From Candidatus Zixiibacteriota bacterium (lineage in GTDB: Bacteria > Zixibacteria > MSB-5A5 > GN15 > JAAZOE01), in the NCBI GenBank assembly GCA_028700875.1, contig JAQVRW010000063.1:1-11376 (forward strand): 11,376 nucleotides of DNA, given 5' to 3'. Shown in pieces: positions 5,361 to 11,064 of the stretch. How positions within the stretch are numbered: position 1 is the stretch's first letter; each line of letters begins with the position of its first letter. The position numbers were made by a program, and so were the translations under genes. A model generated the notes under the pieces. The model saw nothing but the letters and a program-made list of their open reading frames with translations, ran no database searches and was not told the DNA's origin.

Positions 5361-5401
5361 CGGTATACCGGGTAGGTGCGGCGCGGTACCGGTATACCGG
5401 T
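5361..5401. repeat. Pair of CGGTATACCG palindromes about 29 bp apart
   Basis: CGGTATACCG occurs at 5361-5370 and again at 5390-5399. The second is extended to a 14-bp perfect palindrome ACCGGTATACCGGT at 5388-5401. The spacing is near three DNA turns, so the two sites face the same side. They lie just after the terminator in a gene-poor stretch. Operator or replication-initiator sites are possible; which is unknown. Confidence 0.55.
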
Positions 5402-5841
5402 TCCAGTGGAAATGGACCTCGGCGTGATCGACTTGATCCGGCGATCCGGCATCGTTTTTTTCAGTCATTCTATTTAAAGGTTTCTGCGTTCATCTTCCTA
5501 TGGGAATGGCCGTATGCCGATCTATCGGATTTTTCGGCCGACCAATCGGAGCCTGGATTGAGGAGATAAGTTCTCCTATAAAAAGGTTCTTTATAATTAT
5601 GAGGTTCCAGTGGAAAGGTAGGTTGTTTCGGTTCTGAACACCCCGACGACCCCTGCGCCGGAGAGATTGGATCAGTTGATCGACTGGTTTCTAACCGATC
5701 GCGTGATCGACTTGTACGGGTTGATCGGGTCTCCCTCTTCTGGATCTCTGTGAGGTAGTATATTTATACTGTAGGAAGGTTTATCGATTGTGAAAAGATC
5801 CTAGGTAAGGAAGACCCGATCAAGTCGATCAAGTCGATCAC
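5399..5841. repeat. Dispersed direct and inverted repeats in the 5345-5990 intergenic stretch
   Basis: GGTTCCAGTGGAAA occurs at 5399-5412 and 5603-5616. GCGTGATCGACTTG occurs at 5422-5435 and 5701-5714. The inverse of GTGATCGACTTGATC occurs at 5827-5841, within a run at 5818-5841. The copies at 5703-5739 and 5803-5841 form an imperfect inverted repeat whose similarity extends over about 40-55 nt, around an AT-rich centre (AGTATATTTATACT, 5757-5770). All three copies can be read as peptides with a V-I-D-L core (GVIDLI, RVIDLYGLIGS, VVIDLIDLIGSS), so they may be debris of a duplicated small gene. They could equally be binding sites. The 645-bp stretch holds no confident gene. Confidence 0.6.
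5500..5637 (+). CDS. Possible small basic peptide (45 aa)
   Basis: ATG 5500 opens a 45-residue frame (MGMAVCRSIGFFGRPIGAWI..., ending RFQWKGRLFRF). A TATA-like TATTTAAAG at 5470-5478 lies about 26 nt upstream, the spacing of a leaderless archaeal promoter. The product is basic and partly hydrophobic. Its last part falls in one of the local repeats (R-F-Q-W-K also reads from the copy at 5399). No family is recognised and chance cannot be excluded at this length. Confidence 0.3.
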   Translation: MGMAVCRSIGFFGRPIGAWIEEISSPIKRFFIIMRFQWKGRLFRF

Positions 5842-5991
5842 AACATATCCATCGGTGGATAGGGCTCCGATGCAGAAATCCTTATTGTGACACAACCGGA
5901 ATCCTTTATCCGGCAACCTTAATGTCGCAAACTCCAAATCGGGGCAGTAGAACAGAGGGATTATTACCTCAAACTGGCCATCTATAGACAA
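5764..5991 (-). CDS. Doubtful 75-aa ORF carrying one of the V-I-D-L repeats
   Basis: A TTG at 5991-5989 opens a 75-residue frame without a visible ribosome site or TATA box, and the start touches the ATG of the GT-C gene on the other strand. The middle (FATLRLPDKGFRLCHNKDFC) looks protein-like. The end (VVIDLIDLIGSS) is an inverted copy of sequence at 5703-5739. It may be a decayed or very small gene, or coincidence. No family is recognised. Confidence 0.22.
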   Translation of the reverse strand: MSIDGQFEVIIPLFYCPDLEFATLRLPDKGFRLCHNKDFCIGALSTDGYVVIDLIDLIGSSLPRIFSQSINLPTV

Positions 5992-7427
5992 TGACCCGTA
6001 TCATCACTCGCTCATCCCTCCTGGCCGTCATCGGGGTTACGATCATTACCGCGTTTCTGCGTCTTTACCACCTTGATTTCAACGCGATCTGGATCGACGA
6101 AGCTGCCACCCTCCGGTTCTCGACCGGTTCGTTCCTTGACATCTGGCAGTATACGGCGGCCGGTGAGTTCAATCCGCCCGGGTTCCACTGGCTGATCCAT
6201 GCCGTCATCTCGATTCTTGGGGTCTCCGAATGGAGTCTGCGGTTCCTGCCCATGGTGGCCGGAGTCTGCACCATTCCCGCCGTCTATGCCGCAGCAACCC
6301 TGCTGTCGTCCGACCGGCGGGTCGGGATCCTGGTGGCCGTGCTGACTGCATTATCCCCATTCCACATCTTTTATTCTCAGGAGGGGCGGGCGTATACCGC
6401 CATGCTCTTGTGTTACACACTGGGTCTCGTCTGCTACCTGCGATGGATCAAAACCACGACGCCACCATCGATCCACGCCGCCCGCCCCCTCTTGTATCTG
6501 GCCATGGTCTGGTTCGGTATCGCGGTCTGGATGCATTTCTATGCCGCCGTCGCGATCCTCCCCATCCTGATCCATCTGGTCTACCAGCACCTGCTCATCG
6601 CCTACCCGCTGGACCAACCCCCACATCGGGTGGATCGGGGATGGATCTATGCACCGGGGTTATTCGCCCTGTTTCTCATCCCGTTTTTGACGATCGGCCC
6701 CTCCCTGTTTGCCCGGCGGACCGGAATGGGGATGACGTGGGGCGCGGATGCTGTCACGATGGTGACCGACATCTTTGTCGAACTTGCCGGGTTCCACATC
6801 CTGTTCGCGCTCTTATTCTTCTTGCTCGCCGCGGTCGGCCTGACCCGGTATCGTGACCAGTCGTCCTTCGCCCTGATCCCGCTCACCCTGGTCCTCCCCC
6901 TGGTTCTCAGCGCGATCCTCGCCCCCCACATGGATCTCTCGGTCCGCTATCTGATCTTTCTGCTCCCGATCTTCTACACCCTGGTGGCGACCGGGATCGT
7001 GACGGTCTTCGATCGGATCCGTATGTCGAACACGAACATTCTCGTGATCGCCACCCTGTTGATCCTGGTGATCACCGTGCCGACCCTGACGACCTACTAT
7101 ACGACGGACAGCAAGATCGATCATCGGGGGGCCGCGACCGCCCTGGTCGAGATGACCGGGGATGGCGATACCGTCATGTTGATCCCACATACCCAATCCT
7201 CGGCGTTCACTTTCTACTACAACGCCACCGCCGACAAGACCCGCTACCAAACACTGACGTTCGACGACCCAATTCCATCTGATACCCCGATCTGGCTCGT
7301 TAAGGCAGAGGTAAAAGAGGCGCTCGACCCCGACACCCCGATCAACCGGTGGCTGGCCGACCGATCATTAGAACCGTGCTGGACGTCAACATGGATCAGT
7401 ATCTACCGGATCTCTGAAGAAATCTGA
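5991..7427 (+). CDS. GT-C membrane glycosyltransferase (family 39 / PMT-ArnT-like)
   Basis: The 478-residue protein has an N-terminal helix, a first outer loop with W-I-D36-E37-A, then N61-P-P-G-F-H-W, W-S-L-R at 81-84 and YSQEGRAY at 128-135, followed by about ten hydrophobic helices to residue 375 and a soluble tail of about 100 residues. This is the pattern of GT-C transferases of the PMT/ArnT/GT39 type, in which the acidic pair in the first outer loop is catalytic. These enzymes move a sugar from a lipid-phosphate donor to a protein or lipid outside the membrane. Donor and acceptor here are unknown. A polyprenol-phosphate sugar from the GT2-GtrA protein and the nearby membrane proteins are reasonable guesses. 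No strong ribosome site precedes ATG 5991. Oligo-T (7439-7444) follows the stop. Confidence 0.88.
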   Translation: MTRIITRSSLLAVIGVTIITAFLRLYHLDFNAIWIDEAATLRFSTGSFLDIWQYTAAGEFNPPGFHWLIHAVISILGVSEWSLRFLPMVAGVCTIPAVYAAATLLSSDRRVGILVAVLTALSPFHIFYSQEGRAYTAMLLCYTLGLVCYLRWIKTTTPPSIHAARPLLYLAMVWFGIAVWMHFYAAVAILPILIHLVYQHLLIAYPLDQPPHRVDRGWIYAPGLFALFLIPFLTIGPSLFARRTGMGMTWGADAVTMVTDIFVELAGFHILFALLFFLLAAVGLTRYRDQSSFALIPLTLVLPLVLSAILAPHMDLSVRYLIFLLPIFYTLVATGIVTVFDRIRMSNTNILVIATLLILVITVPTLTTYYTTDSKIDHRGAATALVEMTGDGDTVMLIPHTQSSAFTFYYNATADKTRYQTLTFDDPIPSDTPIWLVKAEVKEALDPDTPINRWLADRSLEPCWTSTWISIYRISEEI

Positions 7428-7467
7428 AAACCGCAACCTTTTTTACCTCGGAACCCGATGGAACGGT

Positions 7468-8376
7468 ATGGTATCTGCTACCGTTTCTGCATTGTATCGC
7501 GATCTGGCAACCGAGTTCTCCAGGGAGACCGGGATGGTGACCGACGAGATGATCGTCAGTTTGCTCCACGCCATGCTCGATGATGATTACGAATACGCCC
7601 CGGCCGGGCTGTATACCGCGATCCGGGACGAACAGTGCCGGCTCTTCCTCCTGACCTGTATCACCCGGGCGATGCACCAGACGTTGCTGGAGTTCCGCGC
7701 CCAGTTGCGAACGACCGCCGACCGGTTTACCGCCTACCGTCCCCCGGTTGACCCGTCCGAGGAGGAGATGGCCGACGAAGCCACCATGCTGGCCGATGCC
7801 ACCCTGGACCTGATCGCGATCACCAGTCGGGTCGATCTGGTCGCGCAGGTGCGCCGGACCGTCGACCGGGCCGTCAGAGATATCCTCTACGCGCCACCGG
7901 GCCATCCGATTGACTATACCGTCGACGATATCGACCTGTGCGCCACGCGGATCGGGGACGACATCCTGGTCTCGAAGAAGACCATGCAAGCGGTCAAACG
8001 GTTGCAACGACGCAGCACCAACCTCCAGACCGTTTCCCGGGGCCTGACCAGATTCGCCAAACACGGCGACGAACAGATTCTAGACTTGCTCCGGTGGATC
8101 CGGCAGGTCGAGACGGGGGTCGACCAGCAGTTCAAACGGCCGGTGGCCATCCTGTACAACCGGCTCACGGGGTTCGATCTCACCAAAAACCTGCCTTCTT
8201 TGCAGCAGGCGTTCGACCAGATCTTCTTCATCGACGACCGGGTCCGATCGCTGGTCATTCTGTTCCGGGATTTGAACGACATGTTGCCTTACAACGAAAC
8301 TGACCAGGAAGCCGATCCTCTGCTCGTGATCACGGTCTCGCTACGGGGAACCGACGATCCCGGGGCGGCAGGGTAA
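7468..8376 (+). CDS. Hypothetical 302-aa helical protein
   Basis: I do not recognise this protein. It is 302 residues, predicted soluble and almost entirely helical. It has an acidic middle (DPSEEEMADEATMLADAT) and a basic stretch (SKKTMQAVKRLQRRST) followed by leucine-containing heptad-like segments. It has no Cys pair, P-loop, signal peptide or membrane segment. It starts 41 bp after the GT-C stop with no clear ribosome site at ATG 7468. It heads a run of three small membrane-protein genes on the same strand, the first starting about 27 bp after its stop. The size and position next to tiny membrane proteins would fit an internal virion or assembly protein, which is inference only. Its base composition (GC-rich third positions) matches its non-IS neighbours. 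Confidence 0.8.
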   Translation: MVSATVSALYRDLATEFSRETGMVTDEMIVSLLHAMLDDDYEYAPAGLYTAIRDEQCRLFLLTCITRAMHQTLLEFRAQLRTTADRFTAYRPPVDPSEEEMADEATMLADATLDLIAITSRVDLVAQVRRTVDRAVRDILYAPPGHPIDYTVDDIDLCATRIGDDILVSKKTMQAVKRLQRRSTNLQTVSRGLTRFAKHGDEQILDLLRWIRQVETGVDQQFKRPVAILYNRLTGFDLTKNLPSLQQAFDQIFFIDDRVRSLVILFRDLNDMLPYNETDQEADPLLVITVSLRGTDDPGAAG

Positions 8377-8403
8377 TATAGCCCGACACACAAATTGTTT
8401 TCT

Positions 8404-8817
8404 ATGGAGTCTATCGAAGCGTTGAACACCACCACCACGATGTTCCTGCATTCCGTGAGTTCGGTCACGGACCTGCGGATCTGGATCTTTGTGGTGGCCA
8501 TTTCCATTGGGTTCCTGGCATTGTCCCACACTCTGACCCGGGGCACCCTGGTCCACGCCATCCTCGCAGCGGTCTTCGGGCTGTGCGCTCTCTGGGGCAG
8601 TCTCTCGTTAGCCACCACCCAGGTGGTGGAGGCGGCGGTCGTCACGGTGAACGAGACTGCGTTCGTCTACTACCTGCCCGAAGTCACGTTACTCAACTCG
8701 GCCTGGATCACGATCGCGATGATCATCTATTTCGTCATCCTGGTCCTGAACGTCATCTATGTCAGCACCGAGTCTGAATATATCAAGACCTATCTGGAGG
8801 GCCGGGCATGGAGGTAG
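8404..8817 (+). CDS. Membrane protein, about three helices (137 aa)
   Basis: From ATG 8404 the product has 137 residues. Hydrophobic segments lie at about 23-43 (RIWIFVVAISIGFLALSH), 47-67 (LVHAILAAVFGLCALWGS) and 100-125 (AWITIAMIIYFVILVLNVIY). The loop between helices two and three contains an N-E-T sequon. TTG 8395 is an alternative start, three codons longer. The stop overlaps the next gene (ATG 8808) by 10 bp, so translation is probably coupled. No family is recognised. Small multi-helix proteins in such clusters are often virion membrane components in archaeal lipid-containing viruses, but nothing here proves that. Confidence 0.8.
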   Translation: MESIEALNTTTTMFLHSVSSVTDLRIWIFVVAISIGFLALSHTLTRGTLVHAILAAVFGLCALWGSLSLATTQVVEAAVVTVNETAFVYYLPEVTLLNSAWITIAMIIYFVILVLNVIYVSTESEYIKTYLEGRAWR

Positions 8818-9089
8818 AACAAGGGTCGATCCCGGCATTCCTCGTGATCTTCATCGTGGTGATGATCGGGCTCATCGGGATGATCATGCTCTCGGCAGCG
8901 TTTGAGGCGCAATATTCGCCGCTTACGATGAACGGGTCGTATGAACAAGAGATCGTCTCATCGGATCTGCTCAACACGACCTATAACGTCACGAGCACCG
9001 GGACCACGGTAGTCACCACGTATCTCTGGGTCTTCATCCTGTTCGCAATCATCGCGATCCTGGGATTCCTGTATGCCTATCTGCGGTGA
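8808..9089 (+). CDS. Two-helix membrane protein with sequon-rich loop (93 aa)
   Basis: The 93-residue protein has a helix at about 9-33 (PAFLVIFIVVMIGLIGMIML), a loop of about 38 residues and a second helix (LWVFILFAIIAILGFLYAYL) ending in Arg. The loop holds three N-X-S/T sequons (NGS, NTT, NVT) and many Ser/Thr, unusual density for so short a segment. If the loop is outside, it is a good acceptor for N- or O-glycosylation. ATG 8808 lies inside the end of the previous gene, and the TGA stop overlaps the next start as GTGA. The shape resembles short two-helix coat proteins of archaeal membrane-containing viruses, though sequence kinship is not claimed. Confidence 0.8.
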   Translation: MEVEQGSIPAFLVIFIVVMIGLIGMIMLSAAFEAQYSPLTMNGSYEQEIVSSDLLNTTYNVTSTGTTVVTTYLWVFILFAIIAILGFLYAYLR

Positions 9090-9274
9090 TTGGGGTGCGG
9101 ACCTACGGATCGGTCTGGATCGATGAGATTGGCACCGGGTTGCCGACCGGGTTTGATCCGGTCGGGGTCGGGCTCATAATCGTTATCTTTGTCATTGTGA
9201 TGGGGTGCCTGCTGATGCTGGCCCGTCCCTCTTCTTCTGAACGTTGCGACACTAAGTCAACTACCACCGGTTAA
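9086..9274 (+). pseudogene. Single-helix membrane protein, C-terminus altered by IS insertion
   Basis: GTG 9086 overlaps the previous stop (GTGA), so this is the fourth gene of the cluster. The product MIGVRTYGSVWIDEIGT continues to one strong helix (VGLIIVIFVIVMGCLLML) and a polar tail. Codons up to about 9255 are native. The final residues (S-T-T-T-G) and the TAA stop come from the IS end starting at 9256. The native tail was probably short. It may remain functional because the helix is intact. Confidence 0.65.
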
Positions 9275-9299
9275 AACCGGTGGCTTGTAACTAGATCCA

Positions 9300-10400
9300 T
9301 CATCGATGATAATTACAAGAAGTTGCTGACGATGGCTCTGCTACCATGGGCTGGTTGGCGGCAGCCCGAACGGCGATGTTTTTTGCAGCGTTTATGTCAG
9401 CGGGTTCGGTATGGGTGCACGAACAACAGGAGAACACGTTTCGTGTTTTCCGGTTCTTCGTATCAGTATAGCCACATACCGAGCATTGCTGACTGGTATA
9501 CGCCGGATCAACCAGAACAACGGGAACTCCTTTAATGGTTGCTTTATACTGAATAAACGATCGAAGTTGGGCGAACGCCCATTTCGCATGTCGATCGCGT
9601 TGTGTATGCCTAACCGTTGTCCTCTCGCGGATCCCTGTCAGATCTTCAAGGGCAATGCCCCGGGAGGTGTCTTTGGCGAGAGTTACCAGATGTTTGGAGA
9701 TAACATGGTTTACCTGTTTCTTAAACCTGCTCTCTCCGGTGGAGATCTGTTTCAATCGCTGTTTTGCGGATTTTGTACCAACACTCTGGAGGATCTGGCG
9801 TCGCTCCTGATACCACTGTCGCACCTGCTCACAATCCGTCCCGGGCACCTGGGTACCGTCACTGGTTGTGGCAATGTTGATAACCCCCAGATATACCGCT
9901 GGCTGATATGGTGGCTCTTCCGGGACCTCGACAGACACATTCAAGTAAAACTGGTTCTTTGACCGGTCATAACAGAGATCCAACTCAGATTGGTTGGTCA
10001 ACCGATACTTGGTCTGCATCGGAACTTTGATACGGCCGTCGATGGTCCAGAGCGAAATTATAGCGTCTCTGACCGAATACGTCCGCCCGTCATAGGCAAT
10101 TGCACCATGAGGACGGAAGGTATGCAGGGTCCACTCTTCCCCCTTCTTGATGCTGACATAATAACTAGCTGCGACCTTTCGACACGCGAGGATCGTTATT
10201 TGAGTACCGATTGGGTATGGGTAGTCGGCACGAATGGATCGATACATCTGTTTCTGTAGTTCGAACCGGTTCACAACGTGGTTATGGTACACAAATTCAG
10301 AGATGCTGTTACACGCGGCGTTGACTACCTTCATGGTTGCCAGAAGCCTCTGTTTCTGCTCCTGCGTTGGTAGCAACTTAATGCGGATTGTTTTCAGCAT
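9300..10400 (-). CDS. tnpB: TnpB, RNA-guided nuclease homologue with first RuvC Asp replaced by Tyr
   Basis: The 366-residue protein has the TnpB order. A basic N-terminal domain starts MLKTIRIKLLPTQEQK. The RuvC-I block is A-V-Y170-L-G-V-I-N-I-A-T-T-S-D-G, the RuvC-II block is I-A-L-E252-D-L-T-G-I-R, and the zinc ribbon is C306-x2-C309 with C325-x2-C328. The RuvC-III block is P-A-D335-I-N-A-A-K-N-I. In the family, RuvC-I normally reads D-L-G, and that Asp is catalytic. Here the codon is TAT (Tyr), one base from GAT. E252 and D335 are kept. TnpB normally cuts DNA under an RNA made from its 3' end and the element end. This protein should bind but not cut, if the family rule holds. The TATA-like box near 10425-10432 suits its start. 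Confidence 0.93.
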   Translation of the reverse strand: MLKTIRIKLLPTQEQKQRLLATMKVVNAACNSISEFVYHNHVVNRFELQKQMYRSIRADYPYPIGTQITILACRKVAASYYVSIKKGEEWTLHTFRPHGAIAYDGRTYSVRDAIISLWTIDGRIKVPMQTKYRLTNQSELDLCYDRSKNQFYLNVSVEVPEEPPYQPAVYLGVINIATTSDGTQVPGTDCEQVRQWYQERRQILQSVGTKSAKQRLKQISTGESRFKKQVNHVISKHLVTLAKDTSRGIALEDLTGIRERTTVRHTQRDRHAKWAFAQLRSFIQYKATIKGVPVVLVDPAYTSQQCSVCGYTDTKNRKTRNVFSCCSCTHTEPADINAAKNIAVRAAANQPMVAEPSSATSCNYHR

Positions 10401-10424
10401 CTATATCTTTATCAGTGATGATCG

Positions 10425-10432
10425 CATAAATA
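10425..10432. promoter_or_regulatory. Shared TATA-like box between tnpB and tnpA
   Basis: CATAAATA on the plus strand reads TATTTATG on the minus strand. It lies about 24 nt before tnpA ATG 10449 and about 28 nt before tnpB ATG 10400, so one AT-rich core could serve both leaderless transcripts. The same sequence is kept in the remnant at 1465-1472. Confidence 0.45.
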
Positions 10433-10448
10433 CCTTATGGTAAACGAT

Positions 10449-10877
10449 ATGGGTACGAAAACAAAAGCCTCATCCGCAGTCTATTGTATCAAGTACCACT
10501 TCGTGTGGTGCACAAAGTATCGTCGGAAAATACTGAATGGATCTATCGGGGAATCAACAAAACGTATTCTGCAAACAATTTGCGATGCCCGGGAATGGGA
10601 GATCGTAGAGATCTATGTGATGGAAGATCACGTTCACCTATTCGTGTCGACTCCACCGTTCGAATCTCCAACATCTATTGTTAAAATACTCAAAGGGGTC
10701 TCGGCAAAACAACTGTTTGCACAACACCCTGAGATTCGGAACGTACTCTGGAGGGGGACGTTATGGTCACCGAGTTACTATGTGGGAACCGCGGGTGATG
10801 TGTCGTCAGAAATCATCATACGATACATCCAGAATCAACAAACGCATGATGGTCGACGCAATTCCTCCCCCGGTTAA
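10449..10877 (+). CDS. tnpA: TnpA, Y1 HUH transposase of IS200/IS605 family
   Basis: The 142-residue protein carries the full Y1 signature: YHFVWCTKYRRK near the N-terminus, the HUH metal motif H61-V-H63 in MEDHVHLFVS, WSPSYYVGTAGDVS, and R-Y126-I-Q-N-Q130, where Y126 is the expected nucleophile. Length is normal for the family. It excises and inserts the element as single-stranded DNA by recognising the end hairpins. ATG 10449 gives the usual family start and good TATA spacing. ATG 10437 would add four residues and lies only 5 nt from the TATA-like box. The last codons read into the end hairpin. It is the likely mover of the related remnants in this window. Confidence 0.93.
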   Translation: MGTKTKASSAVYCIKYHFVWCTKYRRKILNGSIGESTKRILQTICDAREWEIVEIYVMEDHVHLFVSTPPFESPTSIVKILKGVSAKQLFAQHPEIRNVLWRGTLWSPSYYVGTAGDVSSEIIIRYIQNQQTHDGRRNSSPG

Positions 10878-10911
10878 AACCGGGGGACTCCTTGCTGCTT
10901 TGTTTGAGTCA

Positions 10912-10925
10912 TTTTTTTTTGTTTT
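10912..10925 (+). terminator. Oligo-T terminator downstream of the membrane-protein cluster
   Basis: Nine T residues, then G and four T, follow the IS. This tract was probably the terminator of the 7468-9274 gene run before the IS came between, and it can also end tnpA transcripts. Confidence 0.45.
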
Positions 10926-11011
10926 GTGATTGATTGTATATACCCGTTATATTAGAGTATTTCCGTCAGATTGCCATTCTACGACCGGTGCATTTTTATC
11001 GCACACCGGAA

Positions 11012-11056
11012 TATATTTAAGTCTACCTGTTATATGATATTACCATACATGGAGGT
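11012..11056 (+). promoter_or_regulatory. TATA box and Shine-Dalgarno of the last gene
   Basis: ACACCGGA followed by ATATATTTAA (11011-11020) looks like a BRE plus TATA box. A full GGAGGT at 11051-11056 sits 8 nt before TTG 11065. This is the strongest promoter and ribosome-site pair in the window. The nearby ATG 11049 opens a frame of only ten codons, so the TTG is the better start. Confidence 0.65.
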
Positions 11057-11064
11057 AATATCTC

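Larger units (their letters stand above)
9256..10890. mobile_element. Complete IS605-type element (divergent tnpB and tnpA)
   Basis: The tnpB-side end has GTCAACTACC (9256-9265) overlapping a hairpin at 9264-9283 (CCACCGGTT, AA, AACCGGTGG). The tnpA-side end has ATTCCT followed by a hairpin at 10867-10886 (CCCCCGGTT, AA, AACCGGGGG). tnpB runs left and tnpA runs right from a 48-bp gap (36 bp if tnpA starts at 10437). Subterminal hairpins, absence of terminal inverted repeats and absence of target duplication fit Y1-transposase elements that move as single-stranded DNA. The outer boundary on the tnpA side is uncertain (somewhere between 10887 and about 10912). Confidence 0.9.

Noticed and set aside
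5818..5841. GATCAAGTC-type short tandem repeat as a CRISPR or iteron array
   Set aside because: Only two to three adjacent units without spacers of equal length, so not a CRISPR; too few units to call iterons.
6205..7250. Long opposite- and same-strand ORFs inside the GT-C gene
   Set aside because: Low-complexity Arg/Gly/Asp-rich readings in the shadow of a protein with family motifs and membrane helices.
8404..9274. Assignment of the membrane-protein cluster to a named virus family
   Set aside because: Only size and helix layout agree; no spike, capsid, terminase or replication hallmark is present in the window.
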